A stretch of 54,802 nt of DNA. Origin: Chloroflexota bacterium. GTDB lineage: Bacteria; Chloroflexota; Anaerolineae; Anaerolineales; UBA11579. The stretch covers positions 1 through 54,802 of the forward strand of contig QWJF01000010.1 in the NCBI GenBank assembly GCA_009391835.1, written 5' to 3'. Position 1 is the stretch's first letter, and each line of letters begins with the position of its first letter. The notes beneath the pieces are model-generated. The model was not told the DNA's origin. It did no database searches and was given only the letters and a program-made list of their open reading frames with translations. Shown piece after piece: positions 17,052 through 25,171 of this stretch. The translations under genes were made by a program, and so were the position numbers.

Positions 17052-18512
17052 ATGGGAAAACATGTCGGCATTATTTTGCTTGGCCTCGGGCCGGGCAACC
17101 CCAAGCAAGTAACCCGTGAGGCATGGGCCGTTCTTAATGAGGCCGATGAGGTCTACTTGCGCACCAATCGCCACCCAGTGGTCGCCTCGCTGCCCGCCAC
17201 CCTCACCGTTCACAGCTTCGACGATCTCTACGAGAAAACATCGAATTTTGACGACGTGTATGCGCAAATAGTGGAACAAGTCATGGAATTGGCGAAACGC
17301 CCCCAAGGTGTTGTTTACGCGGTTCCCGGCCATCCCTTTGTTGCTGAGGCCACATCTCGAGAAATTGCAACCCGTGCAAAAGATCTGCAAATCCCAGTCA
17401 AGCTTGTGCAAGGATTGAGTTTTGTGGAGCCGGCGCTTGCCGCGCTTGAGTTGGATCTGCTTCCCCAAACGACCATCGTGGATGCCCTGGATCTGTTGAC
17501 GCAACATCATCCCTTATTCCCCCCAAGTGCGCCCGCCCTCGTCGCGCAACTGTATTCCCAACAGGTGGCTGCGGAGGTTAAGCTTACGCTGATGGCGGCC
17601 TATCCGGACGATCATTCCGTTCATTTGATCCACGCGGCCGGAACCAGCGGTGAACTCGTTGAAAGCGTGCCGTTGCATGCAATGGATCGCAGTCCAAAAA
17701 TAGGGGTCCTAACCGCGCTTTATGTGCCAGCAATTTCGCCGCACTCCTCCTTTGAGGAGTTGCAGGAATTAATTGCCCATTTGCGATCTCCTGAGGGATG
17801 TCCCTGGGATCGAGAACAAACCCATCTCGCCCTACGGCGAAATCTTTTGGAGGAAACCTACGGGGTGCTCGCCGCGCTGGATAGCGAAGATGTTGGAGAT
17901 ATGCAGGAGGAATTTGGAGATTTGCTTATTCAGATTGTCCTCCACGCACAGATTGCCGCCGAGGCAGGGGAGTTCACCATGTCCGACGTGATCCGGGGAG
18001 TTTATACAAAGCTGATAGATCGCCACCCACACGTATTTGGTGATCTGGAATTAGGAGACGCGGAAGCCGTGATTGATAACTGGGAGCATCTCAAGGCTGA
18101 AGAACGCGAAGCAAAGGGAGATACGGGAAGAGGGCTGCTTGATGGCGTAGCGAATGCGCTTCCCGCGCTCACACAGGCTGAGTCCTATGGCTCACGCGCC
18201 GCGCGCGTGGGTTTTGAATGGCCCAATATTGCAGGCGTGCTGGAGAAAATCGATGAAGAAATAGTTGAGCTCTGCCAGGCGAAAGAGCCTACAGAGCGCA
18301 GGTCCGAGTTCGGAGATTTGCTTTTTGCACTGGTCAACTTGGCTCGATGGTTGGATTTGGACCCCGAGGTGGCTTTGCGCGAGGCCAATGCTCGCTTCAA
18401 AAACCGCTTTGCGTACGTTGAGTCCAGCGCCGTTCAGCAGGGGAAGTCCTTAAAAGAAATGAGCCTGGAAGAAATGGAAGCTCTTTGGCAGCATAGCAAA
18501 TCAAACCAATAG
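17052..18512 (+). CDS. mazG: Tetrapyrrole methylase-like/MazG pyrophosphohydrolase fusion
   Basis: This 486-residue protein has two parts. Residues 1-225 start IILLGLGPGNPKQVTREAWAVL, the SAM-binding opening of tetrapyrrole (corrin/porphyrin) methylases. The rest holds two MazG NTP-pyrophosphohydrolase repeats (GCPWDREQTHLALRRNLLEETY ... EEFGDLLIQIVLHA, then DEEIVEL ... SEFGDLLFALVNLAR). This is the YabN-type fusion. In the first repeat the usual EExxE motif is changed (EETYG), while the second is intact (EEIVE), so the C-terminal repeat is the likely active one. A strong AAAGGAGG precedes the ATG. Confidence 0.92.
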   Translation: MGKHVGIILLGLGPGNPKQVTREAWAVLNEADEVYLRTNRHPVVASLPATLTVHSFDDLYEKTSNFDDVYAQIVEQVMELAKRPQGVVYAVPGHPFVAEATSREIATRAKDLQIPVKLVQGLSFVEPALAALELDLLPQTTIVDALDLLTQHHPLFPPSAPALVAQLYSQQVAAEVKLTLMAAYPDDHSVHLIHAAGTSGELVESVPLHAMDRSPKIGVLTALYVPAISPHSSFEELQELIAHLRSPEGCPWDREQTHLALRRNLLEETYGVLAALDSEDVGDMQEEFGDLLIQIVLHAQIAAEAGEFTMSDVIRGVYTKLIDRHPHVFGDLELGDAEAVIDNWEHLKAEEREAKGDTGRGLLDGVANALPALTQAESYGSRAARVGFEWPNIAGVLEKIDEEIVELCQAKEPTERRSEFGDLLFALVNLARWLDLDPEVALREANARFKNRFAYVESSAVQQGKSLKEMSLEEMEALWQHSKSNQ

Positions 18513-18543
18513 CTTAAGCAAAGCCTTAGCCTCCTGGCTCATT

Positions 18544-19371
18544 TCAATCAAGCTTCCCATAACGTTCCCCAGCCTCAATGCCCACTGGAAAAATATTTCC
18601 TGGCTGGGGAAGGGGGCAGGTTGCGAACTCTGTAAATGAGCATGGAGGGCTATACGCTCGATTAAAATCAATCACTACGCTCTCCCCTTCCGCAACTTCG
18701 GTAATCAAATAACGACCAGCTGGATAAGTGCTCACTCCGGCTGTTGTGTCTCGAAAGATAATATAGAAAGAATTGTCTTCGAGGCGTTCAGCATCTAGGC
18801 TAAAAATGTCGTCCTGGATGGCAAATTCGAGGCGAGCATCCATTTGCCCGCTTCGCTGGATGCCTACGAAATCAGCAACTATGACCGCTTTCGGGGGATC
18901 GTATGGGATGATCTTGGCTGGAATTCGAAATGCCCCATTCGGCTCAAACCATCGTCTTCCTGTGAAAGTTTGCCGCACAGGGTGATGGGGATCCCAGATG
19001 CGAATCGCCAGCTGGTCGGTGCGTTCAATCACCCCAAGCCTCAAGTCGTCCAGATATAGGAAATCGGGATCGCCGCTGGCATCCGCCTTCAGCGGTCCAC
19101 TCATGCCTTCAAGTAATTCGTCATTAAGCCGCCAGCCGAAGTCTTGGTTAGTCTGAAAGCGCACCTCTCTATTTATCAGGCTGAAAACCCCCGCCGATTC
19201 CGGAAAACGGTCTGGAAGTCGGATGGAGTTGCCTTCCCCGCTACCCGCTGAGTTCTCCCCTTCCTCAAGCCAAAACAACCCGCTGAGCGCAAGCCAACCG
19301 TATTCTCGGCGCAGACTGGTTTCTACGTCAGCGCGCCATTGGATTAAGGGATCAATGGTTAGGCTATTCAT
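18544..19371 (-). CDS. DUF1684 family protein
   Basis: This 275-residue soluble protein matches DUF1684 by its N-terminal WLALSGLFWLEEGENSAGS and its C-terminal DFNRAYSPPCSFTEFATCPLPQPGN with the final IEAGERYG. The function of the family is not established. There is no signal peptide. Its ATG overlaps the stop of the tryptophanase-like gene (ATGA), so the two are translated from one message, an unusual partnership. It converges on mazG with only 31 bases between the stops and no evident terminator. Confidence 0.85.
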   Translation of the reverse strand: MNSLTIDPLIQWRADVETSLRREYGWLALSGLFWLEEGENSAGSGEGNSIRLPDRFPESAGVFSLINREVRFQTNQDFGWRLNDELLEGMSGPLKADASGDPDFLYLDDLRLGVIERTDQLAIRIWDPHHPVRQTFTGRRWFEPNGAFRIPAKIIPYDPPKAVIVADFVGIQRSGQMDARLEFAIQDDIFSLDAERLEDNSFYIIFRDTTAGVSTYPAGRYLITEVAEGESVVIDFNRAYSPPCSFTEFATCPLPQPGNIFPVGIEAGERYGKLD

Positions 19372-20750
19372 GGAGAAAGCAATTCGAATTCGGCACTGAA
19401 GTGGCGCAATAATTTGGGCGCGCGTGTCATCTTAACGCCGCCAATGGCTTTGGGTTTTTTCTGCAGTTGGGCCAGGATGTCGGCCACGTAATCAAGATGG
19501 CTCTGCGTATACACGCGCCGCGGGAGCGCCAGGCGCACCAGTTCTAACTCTGGGTAAACGGGCGCTCCTGTGTCCGGATCGTCGTGCCCAAAAGCCACCG
19601 CGCCGATTTCAACGCCTCGTATGCCACCCTCGCGATAAAGCGCGATGGTCAGCGCCTGGCCGGGAAACTGATCACGCTTGAGGTGGGAGAGCATCTTGGC
19701 TGCATCAACGTAAATCGCATGCCCGCCGGCAGGCTGCACAATCGGCACGCCGCTGGCCAACAATTGCTCACTTAGATATTTGGTTTGGCCCACTCGATAA
19801 GCAAGATAGCCCTCTTCCAGCGCTTCCATTAAACCAACCGCAATGGCGTCCAAATCTCGGCCCGCTAAGCCCCCGTATGTCACGAAACCTTCGCGCAGAA
19901 TTAATTCGGCTCGCACCTTTTCGAACCAGGCGTCGTCGTTCAGACACAGAAAGCCGCCAATATTTGCCAAGCCATCCTTTTTGGCGCTCATCGTCACCCC
20001 ATCCGCCAGTGAGAATGTTTCCTTAGCGATCTCTAGGATGGATTTCTTGGAGTAGCCTGTTTCTCTCAACTTGATGAAATAAGCGTTTTCGGCAAAGCGA
20101 CATGCGTCAATGATGAAGGGAATGCCGAACTCGTGATAGATTTTTGAAACCCCTTTGAGGTTCTCCATCGAAACAGGCTGGCCACCACCAGCATTGTTCG
20201 TGATCGTGATCATGCCAAAGGGGATATTTGTAGCACCTTTCTCTTGGATGAAAGCCCGCAGCTTGGACAAGTCCATGTTTCCCTTGAAATCCACAATGGC
20301 CTCAGGCTTGAAAGCCACCTCGTCAACGAGGTTCACTGGCTTTCCCCCCCGAGCCAAAATATTGCCTTCCGTAGTGTCAAAATGCATATTGGATGGAACG
20401 AACTGCCCCGGCTTCAGCGCGATCGCGGTGAGAATGTTTTCTGCGGCCCGACCCTGATGGGTGGGGACAAAGTGCTTAAAGCCAAAGATTTCCTTGACCA
20501 CCTGGCTCAATCGCTCATAGGAGCGGGCACCCGCGTAGGATTCATCGCCCTCCAACATGGCTGCCCATTGAGATTGGCTCATGGCCCCAGTCCCCGAATC
20601 AGTCAACAGATCAATATACACTTCGTCCGAACGTAAATTAAATATGTTGAACTTTGCCCGTTTTAATGCCGCCTCTCGCGCCTCCAGAGAAATCAAATGA
20701 ATCGGTTCGATCATCTTGATGCGGAAGGGTTCAGGAATATAGTTAGTCAA
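19368..20750 (-). CDS. tnaA: Tryptophanase / tyrosine phenol-lyase family beta-eliminating lyase
   Basis: This 460-residue PLP enzyme is of the aminotransferase fold I lyase family. NYIPEPFRIKMIEPIH opens it, and IDLLTDSGTGAMS, PTHQGRAAEN and DACRFAENAYFIK follow. The PLP lysine is in TMSAKKDGLANIGG. At two deciding sites it looks like tryptophanase: VEIGA where tyrosine phenol-lyase has the phenol-binding arginine, and LRHFSAEF where phenol-lyase has Phe. The start is taken as TTG at 20750, five bases after AAAGGAGG; an ORF reading on to 20843 lacks homology. Cleavage of tryptophan to indole, pyruvate and ammonia is the best guess. Confidence 0.85.
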   Translation of the reverse strand: MTNYIPEPFRIKMIEPIHLISLEAREAALKRAKFNIFNLRSDEVYIDLLTDSGTGAMSQSQWAAMLEGDESYAGARSYERLSQVVKEIFGFKHFVPTHQGRAAENILTAIALKPGQFVPSNMHFDTTEGNILARGGKPVNLVDEVAFKPEAIVDFKGNMDLSKLRAFIQEKGATNIPFGMITITNNAGGGQPVSMENLKGVSKIYHEFGIPFIIDACRFAENAYFIKLRETGYSKKSILEIAKETFSLADGVTMSAKKDGLANIGGFLCLNDDAWFEKVRAELILREGFVTYGGLAGRDLDAIAVGLMEALEEGYLAYRVGQTKYLSEQLLASGVPIVQPAGGHAIYVDAAKMLSHLKRDQFPGQALTIALYREGGIRGVEIGAVAFGHDDPDTGAPVYPELELVRLALPRRVYTQSHLDYVADILAQLQKKPKAIGGVKMTRAPKLLRHFSAEFELLSP

Positions 20751-20775
20751 GGAACCTCCTTTTGGGTATGCGGCA

Positions 20776-20783
20776 ATTATAAT
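20776..20783. promoter_or_regulatory. Overlapping divergent -10 boxes
   Basis: The sequence ATTATAAT contains TATAAT on the plus strand (20778-20783) and TATAAT on the minus strand (20781 down to 20776). They face the hydrolase gene and the tryptophanase-like gene respectively. Neither has a good -35 box at 16-18 bases. If both are used, initiation in the two directions would exclude each other. Confidence 0.5.
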
Positions 20784-20796
20784 GTCGCTGATTGCT

Positions 20797-21447
20797 ATGA
20801 ACCTGGAAATTGTTTGTATGACCCTCGGGCCGGTAGAAACCAATGCTTATTTGGTGGGAAACAGCCTTACCAAGGAAGCTGCTGTAATTGATCCTTCTTG
20901 GGATGGCCACCTTATTCTTGAGCAAGCCCAATCTCGCGGTTGGCGCATTGCAAATATCTGGCTTACCCATGCTCACTTTGATCATTTCGGCGGCGCAGCC
21001 GCCGTATCGGATGGCAGCAATCCGCCGCCGCCGGTCGCTCTCCATCCGCTTGATTACCCGCTTTGGCGCTCGGGTGGGGGCTCAAAAACTTTTGGAATTC
21101 AGATGGATCCCGGCCCGGAACCAACCGTAGATTTTACAGATGGGCAGCACATCTATCTTGGAGATATTGAATTCCATGTACAGCACGCACCGGGACATTC
21201 TCCTGGCCATGTGATGCTTTATTGTCCCGAACAGGGCATCTTGTTCTGCGGGGATGTGATCTTCACTGGGAGTATTGGCCGCACCGATCTGCCCGGCGGC
21301 GATTACGAGGTTCTCATGGAAACCATTCAAGATCAAGTGTTGACACTCCCGAATGAGACCCGCTTACTGCCCGGTCATGGGCTGGAAACCAGCGTTCTCA
21401 ACGAGCGTAATAGCAATCCCTTTCTGCAGGGTTTAGGCGAAGTTTGA
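20797..21447 (+). CDS. Metallo-beta-lactamase-fold hydrolase (glyoxalase II-like)
   Basis: This protein of about 216 residues shows the fold's metal ligands: THAHFDHFGG (HxHxDH), the histidine in APGHSPGHV, the aspartate in LFCGDVIFTGSIGRTD and the final histidine in LLPGHGLETS. This is the YcbL/GloB-like branch, which hydrolyses thioesters such as S-lactoylglutathione or related compounds; the true substrate is unknown. The ATG at 20782 lies inside the -10 box, so the ATG at 20797 (or 20818) is more likely the start. It ends at a bidirectional terminator shared with rny. Confidence 0.88.
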   Translation: MNLEIVCMTLGPVETNAYLVGNSLTKEAAVIDPSWDGHLILEQAQSRGWRIANIWLTHAHFDHFGGAAAVSDGSNPPPPVALHPLDYPLWRSGGGSKTFGIQMDPGPEPTVDFTDGQHIYLGDIEFHVQHAPGHSPGHVMLYCPEQGILFCGDVIFTGSIGRTDLPGGDYEVLMETIQDQVLTLPNETRLLPGHGLETSVLNERNSNPFLQGLGEV

Positions 21448-21459
21448 GCGTATGCCTCG

Positions 21460-21497
21460 AAAACAAAAAAGCGACCCGCGGGTCGCTTTTTTGTTTT
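21460..21497. terminator. Bidirectional intrinsic terminator
   Basis: A perfect 38-base palindrome lies between the convergent hydrolase gene and rny. Its centre is GCGACCC/GGGTCGC, and the flanks are AAAACAAAAAA and TTTTTTGTTTT. It has a U-tract in each direction, so it can end transcription from both sides. Confidence 0.93.
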
Positions 21498-21509
21498 CCT
21501 GCAGGAAAC

Positions 21510-23033
21510 TTATTTGGCATGCTCAACGGCACGGGTTTCCCGAAGCACGGTTACCTTGATTTGCCCTGGGTATTGCATTGTCCTTTCGATTTGCTTGGCA
21601 ATATCACGCGCCATCCGTGCAGCTTGCAAATCATCAATTGATTCCGGCTTTACGATGATGCGCACTTCCCGACCGGCTTGAAGCGCATAACTTTGAACCA
21701 CCCCATCATAGGAGTTGGCCAAATCTTCCAGCGCTTTGATGCGCTTGATGTATTGGTCTAGGCTCTCACGACGTGCGCCGGGCCGCGCGCCTGAAATGGC
21801 ATCCGAAGCTTCAACGATCACGGCTTCCACGCTCTCCTGTTCTGCTTCGTGATGGTGGGAGGCAATTGCGTTTACCACGATTGGATTCACACCGTAGCGT
21901 TTTGCCAACTCAGCGCCAATCGCAGCATGCGTCCCCTCCACATTGTGATCCAATGCTTTTCCAAGGTCGTGGAGCAATCCGCCAGCCTTCGCCAGTTCAA
22001 CGTCTGCGCCCAGCTCTGAAGCAATCACGGAGGCGATCCGTGCGGTTTCAACGGCATGGTGAAGTTGGTTCTGGCCATAAGAAGTCCGAAATTTTAATCT
22101 CCCTAGAACTTTAATAATTTCTTTGTGGAGATTGCCTACGCCCGAATCGTAGGCTGCTTGTTCACCCGCCTCGACGATAACCTTCTCTACCTCTTGTGCC
22201 TCTTTCTCAACGGCTTTTTCGATGCTGGCCGGATGAATGCGCCCGTCGAGTACCAGTTTCTCGAGCGCCCGCCGAGCCACTTCGCGTCGCACAGAATCAA
22301 AGCTCGAGATTGTGACCGCTTCCGGTGTGTCGTCTACAACCACGTCAACGCCCGCCGCCTGCTCGAACGACCGGATGTTCCGCCCATTGCGCCCAATGAT
22401 ACGGCCTTTCATGTCATCAGAGGGCAATGCCACCACTGATGTGGTCGTCTCCGATACGTGTTCGGAAGCCACTCGCTGAATCGCCAACGACACGAGCTTG
22501 CGTGCTTTTTTCTCGCCCTCCTCGCGCGCTTCAGTTTCAATTTGGCGAATGATACGCGCCATATCTGCCCGCGCCTCTTTTTCAACTTCATCCATCAAAA
22601 CAGTCCGCGCTTCTTCCTTTGTCATAGTTGAAACGCTTTCCAGGCGATCGACAATTTCCTTGGTTCGTTCGTCCAGATCTTTGCTCTGTTGGTCAAGCGA
22701 ACTCTGGCGCTTCACCAGTTCTTGATCGCGTTGCTCTTGGCGTTCGGTTCGTTGGTCAAGTTCATTGCGTCGCTTTTGGAGTCTGTCATCCTCTCGGTTA
22801 AGCTCCTTGCGTTTTCGTTCGATATCTGCCTCAGCCTTTTGTCGCAGTTCAAGGGCCAGGTCCTTGGCTTGCAAGGCCAATTCACGCGCCTCCTCCTTTG
22901 CCTGGCTGATGATAGTCCCCGCCTCCAATTCTTGGCGACGGATTGAACTTTGGATTTGGTAATTCTTAATGAGATAACCGGCAACCGCGCCAATGATTCC
23001 CGCGGCAACCAGAATTAACCCGCTGTTTTCCAT
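21510..23033 (-). CDS. rny: Ribonuclease Y
   Basis: This 507-residue endoribonuclease starts mRNA decay. It has an N-terminal membrane helix (LILVAAGIIGAVAGYLI), a long charged coiled coil to about residue 190, a KH domain (GRIIGRNGRNIRSFEQAAGVD) and an HD domain with AKAGGLLHDLGKALDH and IASHHHEAEQ. Length and layout are those of RNase Y in Firmicutes and Chloroflexi. It starts two bases after the recX stop, so recX and rny share a message, as in several other bacteria where rny is beside recA/recX. Confidence 0.96.
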   Translation of the reverse strand: MENSGLILVAAGIIGAVAGYLIKNYQIQSSIRRQELEAGTIISQAKEEARELALQAKDLALELRQKAEADIERKRKELNREDDRLQKRRNELDQRTERQEQRDQELVKRQSSLDQQSKDLDERTKEIVDRLESVSTMTKEEARTVLMDEVEKEARADMARIIRQIETEAREEGEKKARKLVSLAIQRVASEHVSETTTSVVALPSDDMKGRIIGRNGRNIRSFEQAAGVDVVVDDTPEAVTISSFDSVRREVARRALEKLVLDGRIHPASIEKAVEKEAQEVEKVIVEAGEQAAYDSGVGNLHKEIIKVLGRLKFRTSYGQNQLHHAVETARIASVIASELGADVELAKAGGLLHDLGKALDHNVEGTHAAIGAELAKRYGVNPIVVNAIASHHHEAEQESVEAVIVEASDAISGARPGARRESLDQYIKRIKALEDLANSYDGVVQSYALQAGREVRIIVKPESIDDLQAARMARDIAKQIERTMQYPGQIKVTVLRETRAVEHAK

Positions 23034-23035
23034 GC

Positions 23036-23704
23036 CTAAATCCTCGTTTCTATGTCAGTTGCTGATTGGATGGTGTCGTCATGTTTTGCTGTTTTCCATG
23101 CCTGTTTGCAAACGTCTGTAACTATTTCGTAGCTGAAACCTCGGCGCGAAAGATAGGCCGAAAGTTTTTTTCGAAATTCCTTTTCGTTTAACCTGGAAAA
23201 TTGGCGCAACTTCTTTTCTGCTGCGCGCCTGGCTAGGGCGTCCTCATCCAGGTCTTTCAAAACATGCTCAATAACAGAATCTTGGATCCCCTTTTGCCGC
23301 AGCTCGACTCGCAGTGCAAATCTGCCGCGCGGCCGAAACGTGCCCCGGTTGTCCACCCAATCCAATGCGAATTTTTCGTCATCAAGCAGTTGCTTGTCTA
23401 TGAGGCGTTCAAGCACTTCGCCAATCGCATCCTCGGAAAGGCCGTGTTTCTCAAGATTCCGTTGTACCTCGGCCACAGATCGCGACCTGTAGCTAAGAAA
23501 ATTGAGCCCTCGTTGGTACGCGGTTTCTACCTCGTCTTTGGCGTGTAGTTGGACGATCTTTTCCTCGCTCAAGCCCTCGCCGACCTTAAGCCAGGCTGCC
23601 ACGATTTTGGCCAACCCAAAGGCAAATTCGCCGTTCAGAAATACGTTAACCCGTTGAGGATTGCGTTTCTGCTGTTTTAATGCGGTGATCGTTTTAGGCG
23701 TCAT
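23036..23704 (-). CDS. recX: Regulatory protein RecX
   Basis: This protein of about 222 residues has the three-helix repeats of RecX: YQRGLNFLSYRSRSVAEVQRNLEKHG, then DKQLLDDEKFALDWVDNR with ALRVELRQKGI, then LSAYLSRRGFSYEIV. RecX modulates RecA filaments, usually as an inhibitor. The N-terminal strand MTPKTITALKQQKRNPQRVNVFLNG fits an ATG at 23704. A GTG at 23737 is also open but neither start has a clear Shine-Dalgarno. It is downstream of recA with a 253-base gap. Confidence 0.9.
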   Translation of the reverse strand: MTPKTITALKQQKRNPQRVNVFLNGEFAFGLAKIVAAWLKVGEGLSEEKIVQLHAKDEVETAYQRGLNFLSYRSRSVAEVQRNLEKHGLSEDAIGEVLERLIDKQLLDDEKFALDWVDNRGTFRPRGRFALRVELRQKGIQDSVIEHVLKDLDEDALARRAAEKKLRQFSRLNEKEFRKKLSAYLSRRGFSYEIVTDVCKQAWKTAKHDDTIQSATDIETRI

Positions 23705-23881
23705 TAAACAAAACAGCCGTATAGCCTTATCGGCCACGGCTGTAAGAAAATGGAAACTTAGGAGAGATGCGCGTGCACTTGGTTTACAGAAAAAACCAAA
23801 TGCAATTCTGTGTTAGGTTGCCGCTATCTCTCTGTCCTTAAATCTAGTCTATTCGAAAGTAAAACTTTTTTCGATTTCAGT

Positions 23882-23902
23882 GGCCTCCCTGTAGCGGAGG
23901 CC
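23882..23902. repeat. Hairpin in the recA-recX gap
   Basis: GGCCTCC (23882-23888) pairs with GGAGGCC (23896-23902) around a seven-base loop. On the minus strand it lies just past recA but is followed by A-rich rather than T-rich sequence, so it is not a canonical terminator. The rest of this 253-base gap (23705-23957) holds no gene that I can see. Confidence 0.5.
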
Positions 23903-23957
23903 TATCTAAGTTTCATTCAAACTGCCGTGACTACTAGTTAATGTAGCCGGTGGCCGT

Positions 23958-24989
23958 CTAGCCTTCTGTGTCCTTCGCTGTGCCATCCTGTTGGACCGGC
24001 TCCGCTGAAACGCTCTGGCTACGCACTTTGGCGTCTATTTCGGCCGCCATGTCGGGATTTTCACGCAAGAATTGTTTCGCGCTCTCACGTCCCTGTCCCA
24101 AGCGTTCTTCTCCATAGCCATAATGAGAACCGCGCTTGGAAACGATCTCAAACTGGGTGGCTAAGTCCAACAAATCACCCGATTTCGAGATGCCTTCATT
24201 ATACATGATATCGAATTCGGCAGTCCGGAAGGGCGCTGAGACCTTGTTTTTGACGATCCGCACCCGAGTTCTGTTGCCAACGATTTCCGCGCCTTCCTTA
24301 ATCGATTGAATCCTGCGAATATCCATCCGCACAGAGGAGTAAAACTTGAGCGCCATGCCCCCACTGGTCGTCTCGGGATTCCCAAACATGACTCCGATTT
24401 TCTGGCGAAGCTGATTTGTAAAAATAACTGCTGTATTTGTTTGCTTAATGGCGCCGGATAATTTGCGCAAGGCTTGAGACATAAGACGCGCTTGCATACC
24501 CATCGTTGCGTCGCCCATATCTCCCTCAATCTCAGAACGCGGCACCAACGCGGCAACCGAATCCACGACCACAACATCAACTGCTCCAGATCGGACGAGC
24601 GCTTCAGCGATTTCGAGCGCCTGCTCGCCGGTATCCGGTTGGGAGATTAAAAGTTTTTCTACATCCACCCCGCAGCGTGCGGCGTAGCTCGGGTCGAGCG
24701 CATGTTCCATGTCGACAAAGGCAGCCGTCCCGCCCAGCTTTTGGGCCTCGGCAACAATATGCTGACAGATTGTCGTCTTGCCCGAGGATTCCGGGCCGAA
24801 GACTTCCGTGACTCGCCCGCGGGGGATCCCCCCAACGCCTAACGCAATATCCAGGGATAGCGAACCCGTGGGAATGGCTTCAACTTGTAGATGTGCAGAT
24901 TCGCCAAGGCGCATGATCGAGCCTTCGCCCCAGCGCTTGGTGATTTGGTCGAGCGCGCTTTGCAGCGCCTGATCTTTCTTTTCACTCAT
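23958..24989 (-). CDS. recA: Recombinase RecA
   Basis: This 343-residue protein has the RecA core: Walker [10 protein letters not shown] at about residue 66, Walker [11 protein letters not shown], and the MAW/L2 region [22 protein letters not shown]. It also has the C-terminal [23 protein letters not shown]. It drives strand exchange and SOS induction. It starts at an ATG with no Shine-Dalgarno and a TAGAAT box nine bases upstream, which suggests a leaderless message. No inverted LexA-type box of the GAAC/GTTC kind was seen near the start. Confidence 0.97.
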   Translation of the reverse strand: MSEKKDQALQSALDQITKRWGEGSIMRLGESAHLQVEAIPTGSLSLDIALGVGGIPRGRVTEVFGPESSGKTTICQHIVAEAQKLGGTAAFVDMEHALDPSYAARCGVDVEKLLISQPDTGEQALEIAEALVRSGAVDVVVVDSVAALVPRSEIEGDMGDATMGMQARLMSQALRKLSGAIKQTNTAVIFTNQLRQKIGVMFGNPETTSGGMALKFYSSVRMDIRRIQSIKEGAEIVGNRTRVRIVKNKVSAPFRTAEFDIMYNEGISKSGDLLDLATQFEIVSKRGSHYGYGEERLGQGRESAKQFLRENPDMAAEIDAKVRSQSVSAEPVQQDGTAKDTEG

Positions 24990-24998
24990 CGAAGACGA

Positions 24999-25004
24999 AT
25001 TCTA
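24999..25004 (-). promoter_or_regulatory. Probable -10 box of recA
   Basis: On the minus strand TAGAAT ends nine bases before the recA ATG. Transcription would begin within a few bases of the start codon. A clear -35 hexamer is not present at 16-18 bases, so the call rests on the -10 box and the absent Shine-Dalgarno. Confidence 0.5.
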
Positions 25005-25171
25005 TCAAACTACGCGCCATTGTCTGCATTATTGGGACAGGGAAACTGACCTGAGTGATATCATCTTTGTCATCCTGACCAATAAGTTAGGGACAAACGC
25101 CCCTGTTGTCCTTGTGATACTGTGCAATAATTTTTTGTGGCAACAGCCACCTGCCTAACTAGGAGAGTCCT

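Noticed and set aside
20751-20843. N-terminal extension of the tryptophanase-like gene
   Set aside because: It runs through the divergent promoter and has no similarity to the family; the TTG at 20750 has an excellent ribosome-binding site.
24990-25171. SOS (LexA) operator in the recA-maeB gap
   Set aside because: No GAAC...GTTC or CTG...CAG palindrome of the known spacing was found.
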